A stretch of 64,000 bases of DNA, taken from Paenibacillus aestuarii. GTDB taxonomy: Bacteria; Bacillota; Bacilli; Paenibacillales; NBRC-103111. A program made the position numbers and the translations under genes. Of this stretch, positions 28,260 through 37,082 are shown piece after piece (position 1 is the first letter of the stretch; each line of letters begins with the position of its first letter). The stretch spans positions 62,001 to 126,000 of the forward strand of contig NZ_JAQFVF010000080.1 in assembly GCF_027789125.1 (NCBI RefSeq), given 5' to 3'. The notes beneath the pieces are model-generated. The model did not search any database. It was not told the origin of the DNA and saw only the letters and a program-made list of their open reading frames with translations.

Positions 28260-28709
28260 ATGAGCATTCCTCCGAATTTTTCGCATGTTGAACAAATATT
28301 CTTTCGTAAAAATCAATTACATATGAGATAATAAGCTTGAAGTTGCATGACCTGGAACATGTAGGAGAGTCCGTCTGGCTACTACGTTTGCCGACACACT
28401 AGCCATTTAATGAACTCTTTTGCATGTTCTTTTTTCTACTCCTCCTTTCTGCTTGCCATCAGCCCTTGCCCCCACTAAAGCTTTGCATGCAGATGTTTAC
28501 CGTACACTACAAACAAAGTTCACCTCCCTGCAAGAGAGCTGTTGGTTAACTCTGTTTTCATCATACATTCGTGACAAGTTTAAAATAATAGAATATCTTC
28601 TTGAGATTGTTGAATTTTTTCTACTGAGTGCTGGGAATTATGAATTATGCCTACATACAAAAAAACCTAACCTGATATCGTGTATCAGACTAGGTTCTTT
28701 TTTCTAAGG
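28260..28709. other. Intergenic region before the transport operon
   Basis: About 450 bases between the kinase stop and the transport binding protein. It contains the kinase terminator (28658-28700) and should hold the transport promoter and activator sites. I see no cre match and no convincing gene; a 95-codon frame on the plus strand (28420-28707) runs through the terminator and is rejected. Confidence 0.5.
28658..28704 (-). terminator. Terminator after the third sensor set
   Basis: AACCTA-CTGATA (28664-28677) pairs with TATCAG-TAGGTT (28683-28696), flanked by A and T runs on both sides. It lies 4 bases after the kinase stop. Confidence 0.85.
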
Positions 28710-30488
28710 CTATTCCATAACTGGCAGTACGATACTCACGGTTGTTCCTTGCCCTAAGGTGCTATCGAATCTTAGCCCATATCTTTCGCCGCAATGAAGC
28801 TTAATCCTCAAATCCACATTCTTCACGCCGATCCCGCTGCCCTTCGAGGACGTGTGCTCTTTTTGAAATAAGTTCTGAATTTCCTCCGGTGACATCCCGA
28901 TCCCATTATCGCTGACCTGAAGAACAATTTCATCTCCAATGCGGCTTCCGCCTACTGTAATCTTGCCTATTCCCGGAATGTTTCTGATCCCGTGATAAAT
29001 AGCATTTTCTATCAGGGGCTGCAGAATAATTTTAATTACCTTACAATGATGGATGTTTGGATCTACGTGAATATCAAAATCCAATTTCGATTTATAACGC
29101 ATTTTTTGAATGGTCAAATAGCTCTTGATATGCTCAACTTCATGAAAAACAGATATGAATTCCTGTCCATTACTAATGCTTAATCGGAACAATTTAGCCA
29201 AAGCTGCCGTCATGAGCACCACTTCTTTAGACTTCTCACACTCTGCCATCCATATGATTGAATCGAGCGTATTGTATAAAAAATGCGGGTTAATCTGCGC
29301 TTGCAGCGCTTGCAGCTCGATCTTCCGCTTCGTCTCCTGCTCCTTGACGTTTTGCAGCATCAACTCCTTGATCTCCATTGTCATTCGGTTAAAACGGCTG
29401 CTTAAATGTCCGATCTCATTTGAGGCTTGCATATCGACCTGCGTGTCAAAGTTCCCTTTCTCCACTTCCTTCATGGAGCGTTCCAACTGCTTAATAGGTT
29501 TGGAAATACGCAAAGATAATATAACCGAAAGCAGCACTGCGATAATTAAAAAAGCTATACCTCCGAAGAACGTATACATTTTCAGCTCATATTTATTGGA
29601 TACCAGCTCGTCCACATAAGTAACTCCGACAATTTTCCATCCTGTGCTTTGGGAGGTTTTGATTGTATACATCCGGCTATTCTTTCCCTCTGACGTTACA
29701 AAGCTGCTGCCAGGAGTATTCATTACCTGTGAAATTAGTTCCGTCTTCTGGTTCTCATTGATTAGCTGCTGATCCGGATGGTACACAATGTTTCCGTCTG
29801 CATCTAATATAAAAACATATCCGCGATCCCCTAGTTTTATCTTGTTACAAATATCGTTGATCACGCTGTAATTCAAATCTACAAGCAGAACACCGAGCTT
29901 CTCCCCGTCAACATCGGTATTCAGCTCACGGCTTAAAGATATAACCGAATTGTAATCGTTAAGAATCATATTCTGCACGTGTGAAGAAGATATAACGACC
30001 TTGCCCTTTGCTTCGACTGCCTTCTTGTACCAGCTTTGCTCGGTCGGAATGATTTTAGGATTCAGTTCGATGTATTCGTTGTAAGGAATGACCTCGCCAT
30101 TCGTGCCGAATATCAGGATGGAAGATATATCTTTTCTCGTATTTAATACCGTGTTTAATTGAAATGAGATCTTCTGTCTTAGATCTTCCTTGGCACTGGA
30201 ACCTAGATATACCTGTTTAAGAAGAAATTCTTTGATATCATAGCTGGAGAGAACCATTCGGGAAATATTGTCCATATAAGTCATATAACTATCAATATTT
30301 GAGCTCAATTGCCCCATAAGCTGGTAGGTATAGTCCCGGGAATTTTTTTTTACAACCTCGGTAGACAGTGTATAAGACATCCATGCGATTACCGTTATAG
30401 TAACAACGATTAGGCACGAAAATGCGACTGCAATGGTTGATTGGATGCTTTTAAATTCAAAAAAACGCATGATTCGATGCCTTAGCAA
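28710..30488 (-). CDS. Sensor histidine kinase, YesM family, of the third sugar set
   Basis: 592 residues from TTG at 30488 with AAGGAGGG at ideal spacing; ATG at 30470 is an alternative. TM1 is at about 17-37, a dCache-like extracellular domain at about 38-300 (LGDRGYVFILDADGNIVYH, STGWKIVGVTYVDEL), and TM2 leads into HAMP. QAQINPHFLYN has His402, and the ATPase domain has N box IENAIYHGI, DNGIGM and GSGIGVKNV. The regulator gene is 12 bases upstream and the binding lipoprotein precedes that. Confidence 0.9.
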   Translation of the reverse strand: MLRHRIMRFFEFKSIQSTIAVAFSCLIVVTITVIAWMSYTLSTEVVKKNSRDYTYQLMGQLSSNIDSYMTYMDNISRMVLSSYDIKEFLLKQVYLGSSAKEDLRQKISFQLNTVLNTRKDISSILIFGTNGEVIPYNEYIELNPKIIPTEQSWYKKAVEAKGKVVISSSHVQNMILNDYNSVISLSRELNTDVDGEKLGVLLVDLNYSVINDICNKIKLGDRGYVFILDADGNIVYHPDQQLINENQKTELISQVMNTPGSSFVTSEGKNSRMYTIKTSQSTGWKIVGVTYVDELVSNKYELKMYTFFGGIAFLIIAVLLSVILSLRISKPIKQLERSMKEVEKGNFDTQVDMQASNEIGHLSSRFNRMTMEIKELMLQNVKEQETKRKIELQALQAQINPHFLYNTLDSIIWMAECEKSKEVVLMTAALAKLFRLSISNGQEFISVFHEVEHIKSYLTIQKMRYKSKLDFDIHVDPNIHHCKVIKIILQPLIENAIYHGIRNIPGIGKITVGGSRIGDEIVLQVSDNGIGMSPEEIQNLFQKEHTSSKGSGIGVKNVDLRIKLHCGERYGLRFDSTLGQGTTVSIVLPVME

Positions 30489-30500
30489 ATCCAGCCCTCC

Positions 30501-32105
30501 TTATAGCATTTTGCGAAATACAGTCGGAGTTATTCCAGTTGCTTTCTTAAAAATCAAATTAAAATAATGCGGGTCGGCATAACCAATCCGATCTGCGATT
30601 TCATAGGTTTTGAGATCCGTGCATTTAAGAAGCTCTTTCGCCTTCTCAACACGAATTCGAGTTAAGTAGCTGATGAACGTTTCCCCGGTGTGATTTTTAA
30701 AAATAAGACTAAAGTAGCTCGTGCTCAGTGCCAAATACTTGCAAACCGTATCCATCGATATATCGGAATCAGCGTAATGTGATTGAATATACGCCTCCGC
30801 TCTCACAGCCTGCAGTTTACAGAAGTTGTTTCTGCTATCAGCAATAACACCTGATAAATGCAAGCAATATGCTTTCAGCCAATTCTCAATCTCATCAATA
30901 GTTTTTAACCTATATATATCGGTCAAAGGACTTGAAACCTCATGTTGATGCGATTCGTGGATCTCAAGCTCTTCCATCATGTCCCATATTGATACGATAA
31001 TTTGCTGAATATGTATATAGCAGCGTTCCATAGAGTGATAGGATTCCTTTAGATTGCTGATAATACTTTCTATCATCTCTTCAATTTCAAGCTGGGTCCC
31101 AGACTTTAAGCCCGCGATCAGCTTTCGATCCCAGTACCGCTCGTAAGGAACTCCCTCGTTCATCTGCCCTTCTACGTCGCCGATTTGAATGATCCGATTT
31201 TTTCCTAGGAAGAATCGGTATTCCAGTGCAGTAGTTGCCCTTCTATGCGAATGGTGAATAGCTGCTAACGAATGACAAATATCCCCCACCCCAATGGATA
31301 CAGTAAATTTGAGATACGACGATACGGATTGATTAATTTCCTCCAATACAGTTAGTGCGTCTTTACGCAACGTTTCCGTTTGTTCTCCAAACAGGATTAC
31401 AATCGTTTGATCGTTATGATTTTGGAATACAATCCCGTTGTCAAGCTTGGAAATGATTTCACCTGCGATATTACACACAGCAAAATAAAGCAGCTCGCTT
31501 TCGTTCTCCGGATAATATCGCTGCAGCTCTCCATGATCGTCTACATCGATAACTGCCACGATGAAATGATCCCCAGATATTTGAATATTTAAAAAAGAGA
31601 GCTTATCTTTGAGCTCACTTTCGCACACATCCCCGTTTACCAATTGATTCAGGAACCGCTCTTTAACAAGCGGCAAGCTTTCCCTTAGCTGCTGCTTTAA
31701 CTTGCTAAGATCCTCCAACTGATGATTCTCTTCATCAAGTTCCGCCTTGACCTTGCGTAAAATATGACGCAATTCTTCCGCAGTGTTCGGTTTAAGAATG
31801 TAATCATGAACCTTCAGCTTTACAGCCTGCTGTGCATACTCAAACTCATCATACCCCGTTAAAATAATCACTTTGGTTTGAGGATAATGTTCAAACAAAT
31901 AGCGCGTTACCTCCAGCCCGTCCATCCGAGGCATGTTGATATCGGTTAACACGACATCGGGTGGAACTTGTTCAGCCGCCTGCAGTACCCCAAGGCCGTT
32001 CTCGTAAGCCCCAATTACCTCGAAGCCCAGCTCACCCCAATTCAAGCTGTCCCGTATTCCTTCTCTTACAATGTCTTCATCATCCGCTATGATAATCTTG
32101 TACAT
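30501..32105 (-). CDS. AraC-type response regulator, YesN family, of the third sugar set
   Basis: 534 residues from the ATG at 32105 (GGTGGTGA upstream). Receiver domain with ADDE at 7-10 and Asp55; C-terminal AraC helix-turn-helix pair (STSYFSLIFKNHTGE, GYADPHYFNLIFKK). Presumed activator of the fructose/ribose-type importer downstream. It is encoded between the sensor lipoprotein and the kinase, a different order from the other two sets in this window. Confidence 0.88.
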   Translation of the reverse strand: MYKIIIADDEDIVREGIRDSLNWGELGFEVIGAYENGLGVLQAAEQVPPDVVLTDINMPRMDGLEVTRYLFEHYPQTKVIILTGYDEFEYAQQAVKLKVHDYILKPNTAEELRHILRKVKAELDEENHQLEDLSKLKQQLRESLPLVKERFLNQLVNGDVCESELKDKLSFLNIQISGDHFIVAVIDVDDHGELQRYYPENESELLYFAVCNIAGEIISKLDNGIVFQNHNDQTIVILFGEQTETLRKDALTVLEEINQSVSSYLKFTVSIGVGDICHSLAAIHHSHRRATTALEYRFFLGKNRIIQIGDVEGQMNEGVPYERYWDRKLIAGLKSGTQLEIEEMIESIISNLKESYHSMERCYIHIQQIIVSIWDMMEELEIHESHQHEVSSPLTDIYRLKTIDEIENWLKAYCLHLSGVIADSRNNFCKLQAVRAEAYIQSHYADSDISMDTVCKYLALSTSYFSLIFKNHTGETFISYLTRIRVEKAKELLKCTDLKTYEIADRIGYADPHYFNLIFKKATGITPTVFRKML

Positions 32106-32142
32106 TTCAATCACCACCATACTTAAGGATTTTTCTGCCGTA

Positions 32143-33132
32143 CTACCAACCTTTGTAGGTTTCTACGTTATCTTGCGTAATCAAATCAACCGGGATCTTG
32201 ATTAACGGTTCAATTTTATCGCCTTTCAGAACTTTGAAGCCTTCATCCATCGCCAGCTTAATCATCTCAAACGGATATTGTGCGGAAGTAGCGGCGAAGC
32301 TCTTCTTTTCCATCAAAGCTTTAACGGCATCCGGCGCACCGTCTACTCCTACGATGAATACATGTTTGTCTCGTCCTGCTTGTTCTACAGCGATATTCGC
32401 CCCAACTCCCGAGGGATCGTTCGTTGCAAATACTGCGTCAATCGCTCCAATCCCCTTGTCCCGCAGCAGCAATTCCATTACCTTGATCGTTTCTTCACGG
32501 CTTCCATAGCCATTCTTGTTGGCTACTATCTTAATTCCGGGAGTAGAATGAATGGCATCTTTAAAACCCGTGATCCGTTCCGTCACCGCAGATACAGGCG
32601 GTCCGTCAATTACGACCACATTGCCTTTCCCTTGTAATCGTTTCGCTACGTATTCCCCAGCCAATTTGCCCGCAAGGTAGTTATCCGAGGTAACGACGGT
32701 GTTCACTCCCCCTTGTGCTTCTACATCAACTGCTATGACAGGAATGCCGGCAGCTCTGGCTTCACTAACAGCTCCTGCTATCCCTTCGGAATCCACGGCG
32801 TTTACTAAAATGACACTTACCTTTTTCTTTATAAATTCCTTGATTTGTTCAGTTTGCTTAGCTAGGTCCCCATCTGCGTTAACCGTGATGACATCCGCAT
32901 TATGAAGGATTGCGCCAGCCGTTGCTCCTTTAGACAAGGCTACGAAAAAAGGATTGTTAAGATTTTGTAGCGTGAAACCCACCACGACTTTTTTTTCAGG
33001 CTCGGGTGTTTCTGCAGCTGCAGGAGCGATCGTTTTTGTCGGGAGTTCCGGTGTTGGACTCGAAGAGCAAGCAGTAAGCGCTATTAAACTTATTGTAAAT
33101 AATACCCCGAAGACGAATTTATGAATCTTCAT
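32143..33132 (-). CDS. Sugar-binding sensor lipoprotein of the third set
   Basis: 329 residues from the ATG at 33132 (GGGGAGGG upstream). Lipoprotein signal with LTAC, then an RbsB-like fold that tracks the transport lipoprotein at 27255 almost motif for motif (LQNLNNPFFVALSKGA, VIDGPPVSAVTERI, NDPSGVGANIAVEQAGRD, ending YKGW). It leads the regulator and kinase genes rather than a transporter, so it is most likely the ligand-sensing partner. It may still feed the transporter; that is undecided. Confidence 0.82.
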   Translation of the reverse strand: MKIHKFVFGVLFTISLIALTACSSSPTPELPTKTIAPAAAETPEPEKKVVVGFTLQNLNNPFFVALSKGATAGAILHNADVITVNADGDLAKQTEQIKEFIKKKVSVILVNAVDSEGIAGAVSEARAAGIPVIAVDVEAQGGVNTVVTSDNYLAGKLAGEYVAKRLQGKGNVVVIDGPPVSAVTERITGFKDAIHSTPGIKIVANKNGYGSREETIKVMELLLRDKGIGAIDAVFATNDPSGVGANIAVEQAGRDKHVFIVGVDGAPDAVKALMEKKSFAATSAQYPFEMIKLAMDEGFKVLKGDKIEPLIKIPVDLITQDNVETYKGW

Positions 33133-33739
33133 AGCACCCTCCCCTAATTTTTTTGTCATTTATTCGACAAGCCCGCATTGTTATCCTCTGAGCATCATAA
33201 ATCAAATTAGACTCGATTATCGATTTGCTAAGTAATGGCATCGTTGATCCAGGTACTGTGATCATGCCTGATGGTTCAGTTAATTTCCATTCCTAGGAAA
33301 AATTGACTCGCCAGGACGCAGCATCCTATTTATCAAAAATATTGATTCCGTAAGAGTCAGACTACAATAATTACTACAGCGGCAGCCAAGGATGAGAATA
33401 TCAAAGTCCTAAACTGCCGCTGCTTTAAGACAGCTAGATTTTTTGCTCGTCTGTATGATTGAATTTCTCTAGCTGTTGAATAATCAATTCCTTTCGTTGT
33501 ATCGAATGATTTCAATGGGTATCCAACTAACTCCACATTCGTGCGATAGTATGACTCCTCTCATTTTCTGATCGATTATCGTTACCAATTGCAATCCCCT
33601 TCTCTTCACGATGTGTATTCATAAAAGTTGTGTTACCCAGTGGATAATATATACCTGAGTAATAATATACAAGCCATCGTCTGCTCCTGAGTCAAGGGAG
33701 CAGACGATGGCTTGTAGTCATAGCTCTATAATTTTTAAA
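33133..33739. other. Intergenic region with small coding relic
   Basis: About 600 bases. The start should hold the promoter of the third sensor set. On the plus strand a short frame around 33200-33296 reads IKLDSIIDLLSNGIVDPGTV and PDGSVNFHS before a stop; it looks like the end of a lost gene of unknown family. A 9-bp inverted pair CAGCGGCAG/CTGCCGCTG spans 33377-33422 and a 20-bp hairpin lies at 33668-33716. Confidence 0.45.
33668..33716. repeat. Perfect 20-bp inverted repeat beside sigK fragment 3
   Basis: The arm 33668-33687 (TACAAGCCATCGTCTGCTCC) is exactly inverted at 33697-33716, with a 9-base loop. It is 24 bases after the end of sigK fragment 3. There is no long T run, so a classic terminator is doubtful although it could stop transcription from either side. 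Confidence 0.8.
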
Positions 33740-34028
33740 TCACCGCTTCGCCTTATAAAACTCATGATACAGCTTCATTAACGCCCGCTTCTCTATCCTT
33801 GACACATACGAACGCGAAATGCCCAGCTCCTTCGCAATCTCCCGCTGCGTCCGTTCCTCGCCGCCTAGCTCCAACCCAAATCGCCCGACGACGACCTCTT
33901 TCTCCCGGTCATCCAATATATCTTTTAAATTCTTATAGATTTTGCTCTTCTCAATCTTGAGCTGCACCTTCTCCACGACATCATCGGCTTCCGTCCCGAG
34001 TTATCGATCAAGGTGATCTCCTTGTTCA
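33740..34028 (-). pseudogene. sigK: sigK fragment 3 (C-terminal part)
   Basis: A 76-codon frame (33740-33976, GTG start) encodes the end of SigK: LKDILDDREKEVVVGRFGLE, TQREIAKELGISRSYVSRIE and the C-terminus HEFYKAKR. This is sigma region 4, including its helix-turn-helix. Upstream the similarity continues to about 34028 (KEITLID), but a one-base loss near 34000 breaks the frame. The N-terminal half is absent. A free region-4 peptide could in theory be made but has no clear ribosome site. I treat it as a relic. Confidence 0.85.
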
Positions 34029-34223
34029 GCTAACGTGTCCCGTTAGTGTAATCACCGGAAGTTATTTTTCTCTGCTGAATTTGCCTTTTTAATTACATCA
34101 ATATTAAATGTGTGCTTGGCATTAGTATAAGCAACCCTGTAATGCGGATACTTTTGGTTTTACTTCATTTACGTCTATGTCCTTTGTTGTTTTTACTTCC
34201 TCTCTTCAGATCGTCTAAACAAA

Positions 34224-35327
34224 CTAGTTAAAGCGATTGAGAGGCAATCTAATTTCAAATACAGTCTCTTGTACGCAGCTAGACACTGTGATCGAGCCCT
34301 CATGCGCTTCGATGATGCTTTTTACGATGGCCAGGCCAAGTCCGGATCCGCCCGTTTGCTCTGAACGCGATTTTTCTGCGCGGTAAAATCGTTCAAAAAT
34401 GTGCGGTAAATCCGAAGCTGGAATTTTTGGCCCATAATTTTTGAGCTGTACAATAACTTGATCAGCTCTTTGTGTAACGGATACATCGATGTATTTGCCA
34501 GATTTACTATACTTCATCGCATTGGAAATGAGGTTTTCCAAAGCACGCATCATTTTCTCCCCATCAGCGAGGATGACAGCTTTGCCTGTCTGATTCGACA
34601 GTCGGATTTCCATACCCGCTTCACTCAACTGAAACGTAAAATCCGCCACTAACTGGCCGATGAGTGCATGCATATCGATGACCGTACGATTCAAAATGTT
34701 TTTGCCGTAACTCATTTGCGTATATTCAAACAAATCATTGACCATTCGTTCTAATCTGCGTGATTTCTCATAAGCAATATCGGTATAATATCGGAGTTCA
34801 ACCTCATCTTTGTAACGATCCTGGCCGATTAATCGCAAATAACCAATAATTGAAGTAAGTGGAGTCCGCAAATCATGGGAGACATTCGTAAACAATTCGC
34901 TTTTCGATTGTTCCGCTTGAAGTTCCAATTCCTGGGCATGTTTTAACTTGTCTACGATCCGATTGATCCCGCTGGCAAGTTCACCTAATTGACCTTCTTT
35001 CGATTGGACAGGAATCCGCTGCGTAAAGTTGCCATCTGCAATCTCCCAGACGATTTGGTTGATCTGCACAAAATATCGAATCTTTTTATAGTTCAACAAG
35101 AGGAAAAAGCCAAGAGAAATAATCAGCCCTAAAATCGTATAGCAGGTATGAATGCCGATTTTATCATCAAGAATATTGAAAATTGTCCACGCCAGACTAT
35201 TGCCGGACTGCAGCAGAACTTTGAAAGAAAAATAGATCCAAAACAGGATGATCAGCATAATCGCACAACTGATCGTAAACTGTATCAACATTTTTAAGAT
35301 GATCCGCTTTTCAAGGTTATTTTTCAA
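34224..35327 (-). CDS. Sensor histidine kinase, OmpR/VanS type
   Basis: 367 residues. TM1 is at about 16-38, a very short outside loop follows, then TM2 at about 62-79 and HAMP at about 80-135. The HisKA motif FTNVSHDLRTPL has His151, and HATPase has N box ALENLISNAMKYS, FERFYRAEKSR and GGSGLGLAIV. The tiny outside loop (about 20 residues) is typical of VanS/BceS-like kinases that sense at or within the membrane. Its start overlaps the regulator stop by 11 bases. Confidence 0.88.
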   Translation of the reverse strand: MKNNLEKRIILKMLIQFTISCAIMLIILFWIYFSFKVLLQSGNSLAWTIFNILDDKIGIHTCYTILGLIISLGFFLLLNYKKIRYFVQINQIVWEIADGNFTQRIPVQSKEGQLGELASGINRIVDKLKHAQELELQAEQSKSELFTNVSHDLRTPLTSIIGYLRLIGQDRYKDEVELRYYTDIAYEKSRRLERMVNDLFEYTQMSYGKNILNRTVIDMHALIGQLVADFTFQLSEAGMEIRLSNQTGKAVILADGEKMMRALENLISNAMKYSKSGKYIDVSVTQRADQVIVQLKNYGPKIPASDLPHIFERFYRAEKSRSEQTGGSGLGLAIVKSIIEAHEGSITVSSCVQETVFEIRLPLNRFN

Positions 35328-36009
35328 TTTTATAACCTACTCCCCAGACCGTTTGGATCAGCTTGTAACCCAACTCTTTTTCCAATTTGTCTCTCAGGTT
35401 GCTGATATGGACCATGACTGTATTATTCGATAAGTAGTATTTTTCTTTCCACACTAGCTGAAAAATTTCCTCTGCCCCGAACACCCTCCCCGGATGCTGA
35501 GCTAAGAGATAAAGAATTTCAAATTCACGGCTTGTGAGTGGAATGTCATGGCCATTGGAGAATACCTGGTGGCTCATCTTATTGATCTCGATGCCGTGTA
35601 TGTTCAGTACATGTCCCGATACTGCTTTCAGTTCCGGGTTATATTGAAGCGAACGGCGAAGAAGAGACTTCACTCTGGCCGCTAACTCCATTGGATTAAA
35701 AGGTTTTATCAGATAATCGTCCGCACCGGACATCAAGCCTAGGATCTTATCCATGTCTTGTGTTTTGGCGCTTAACATAAGAATTGGTATCACCGATGTC
35801 TCCCTCACCTTGCGACACACTTCCATACCGTCCATTCCCGGCATCATGATATCGAGAACGATCAAGCTGATCTCATCCTCTTTCAGCGCCGTTAACGCTT
35901 CCTCTCCATCATGTACTTGCCGGATTTGAAAGCCTTCATTTTTCAAATAAATAGAAATCAAATGAGTGATTTCCTTGTCATCGTCCACGACTAATATTGT
36001 TTTCGTCAT
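35317..36009 (-). CDS. OmpR-family response regulator, VanR-like
   Basis: 230 residues from the ATG at 36009, chosen because GGAGG sits just upstream; the longer frame starts at 36021. Receiver with DDD at 9-11 and Asp53, then a winged helix-turn-helix (LTSREFEILYLLAQHPGRVF, NTVMVHISNLRDKLE). Forms a two-component pair with the kinase downstream. The small secreted protein gene upstream shares short TTAAGA-rich elements in its promoter region, so it could be a target. Confidence 0.88.
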   Translation of the reverse strand: MTKTILVVDDDKEITHLISIYLKNEGFQIRQVHDGEEALTALKEDEISLIVLDIMMPGMDGMEVCRKVRETSVIPILMLSAKTQDMDKILGLMSGADDYLIKPFNPMELAARVKSLLRRSLQYNPELKAVSGHVLNIHGIEINKMSHQVFSNGHDIPLTSREFEILYLLAQHPGRVFGAEEIFQLVWKEKYYLSNNTVMVHISNLRDKLEKELGYKLIQTVWGVGYKIEK

Positions 36010-36112
36010 CTTGTCCTCCATGGTCCCATTCGATACTGTAAGATTATCAATTCGGAATAAATAATATTTAAATTTTTTCTTAAAAAGTTCTTAAGAATTG
36101 TACATAGACAAC

Positions 36113-36150
36113 AAAAAAAGAACGCAAATGGTTTCCCACGCGTTCTTTGT
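36113..36150 (-). terminator. Terminator after the small secreted protein gene
   Basis: AAGAACGC (36118-36125) pairs with GCGTTCTT (36140-36147), with a long A run on the plus side that reads as Ts on the minus strand. Confidence 0.75.
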
Positions 36151-36161
36151 AATTCAATGAG

Positions 36162-36617
36162 TTAGCCGACAGCAGGATCTCCCGGATTCCATTGCTTAAA
36201 CGGCGGCACCTTGTATGTCTTTCCATCCATATCGACATAGGAAATTGTGCTCGTCAGTCCGTTCCAATTAGCGAATTCAGCTTTCAACCGAGCGCAGGCT
36301 TCATCAAATTGTTGTTGCGTCATGTTGCCGAAAGCAACTGATTCGGAGTACGCTTTGAGCGTTTGCGCAAAACGTGTTGTTTTGAATTCGCCCAGCGTCA
36401 AAGGCGTTTTTGTGTAGAGGCCGCTGGCATCTTGATTGTATATGGATCCGATGATGTTGGCATCATTGAACTGTACTTGAGCAGATGCTTGTAGAGTTGC
36501 TTTGGCTGGTACTTGTGCGGGTGCAGCCGATTCTGAAGGATTTGTTGCGGCAAAGGCAGTAGCTGCCGTTGTCAGGATTAGCGTTGCAAGAGATGCAGTC
36601 AGGATTACTTTTTTCAT
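36162..36617 (-). CDS. Small secreted protein of unknown function
   Basis: 151 residues from the ATG at 36617 (AAGGAG upstream); the longest frame begins at 36626. Signal peptide of about 24 residues ending AATAFA-A. The mature part has an Ala/Pro/Gln-rich stretch, then a helical region (LGEFKTTRFAQTLKAYSESV, MTQQQFDEACARLKAEF) and ends PPFKQWNPGDPAVG. No known domain recognised. It lies just upstream of the VanR/VanS-like pair in the same direction but has its own terminator. Possibly an output or signal-side partner of that pair. Confidence 0.7.
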   Translation of the reverse strand: MKKVILTASLATLILTTAATAFAATNPSESAAPAQVPAKATLQASAQVQFNDANIIGSIYNQDASGLYTKTPLTLGEFKTTRFAQTLKAYSESVAFGNMTQQQFDEACARLKAEFANWNGLTSTISYVDMDGKTYKVPPFKQWNPGDPAVG

Positions 36618-36774
36618 TTGTAACACTCCTTATTCATATTTGTTGTCGTTGTCGACATCTTTAATATAAGGGTTTGTTTTTAAGAGCTTTTAAAGTAAAC
36701 CTTAAGAAACATAAAGAAGCTTGGATCGGAACTATTTGTGCATTTTACTCTGACACAAATTACACTACATAAAA

Positions 36775-36806
36775 AAATAAAAGCTTGATTTCTCAAGCTT
36801 TTTTTT
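36775..36806. terminator. Bidirectional terminator
   Basis: AAGCTTGA (36781-36788) pairs with TCAAGCTT (36793-36800) with a 4-base loop; As precede and Ts follow. No gene on the plus strand ends here, so it may be left over from a lost gene. Confidence 0.65.
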
Positions 36807-36858
36807 AATGGTTATGTAGACACTTTTGTGCCATTGGACAAAAACAATAATTGTCGGA

Positions 36859-36874
36859 TGACAAGAACTTGATG
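36859..36874 (+). repeat. Dispersed repeat copy 1 (TGACAAGAACTTGATG)
   Basis: Sixteen bases identical to 39185-39200. Partial copies lie at 38748-38761 (inverted), 38774-38784 and 39211-39222. All are outside genes, around the serine hydrolase gene and the decayed genes to its right. Confidence 0.7.
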
Positions 36875-36992
36875 CTTTAATACCTTCATTCTCTCATAAT
36901 ATATTTGTGGTAAAATCACTTTCTTTATCTATTGTTCTAATTGGATAGATTGCCGAAGTATCCTGCCAGTTACTTTAACGGAAAACGTAATC

Positions 36993-37030
36993 AAAAAACC
37001 AAAATCCCATTAAAGGGAATTCGGTTTTTC
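36993..37030 (-). terminator. Terminator after the serine hydrolase gene
   Basis: AAAAACC (36994-37000) pairs with GGTTTTT (37023-37029), with an inner ATCCC/GGGAA stem. It lies 53 bases after the stop. Confidence 0.65.
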
Positions 37031-37082
37031 TCTAGTAAACGGTATTCAACTTTACCGCGGTAACGATCCCGTGGATGTTAAA

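Larger units (their letters stand above)
36618..37082. other. Intergenic region with two terminator hairpins and one 16-bp repeat copy
   Basis: TTAAGA-rich promoter sequence upstream of the secreted protein (36680-36710), a bidirectional terminator at 36781-36806, one copy of the repeated TGACAAGAACTTGATG (36859-36874) and the terminator of the serine hydrolase gene. No gene seen. Confidence 0.6.

Noticed and set aside
28420..28707. A 95-codon plus-strand frame as a gene
   Set aside because: It runs through the terminator hairpin of the kinase gene and resembles no protein.
714..34028. A skin-like element splitting sigK, with the sugar genes as the intervening DNA
   Set aside because: On the minus strand the N-terminal-type piece lies downstream of the C-terminal piece, the reverse of a skin arrangement; fragment 1 also has a deletion and lost N-terminus, and no site-specific recombinase is present.
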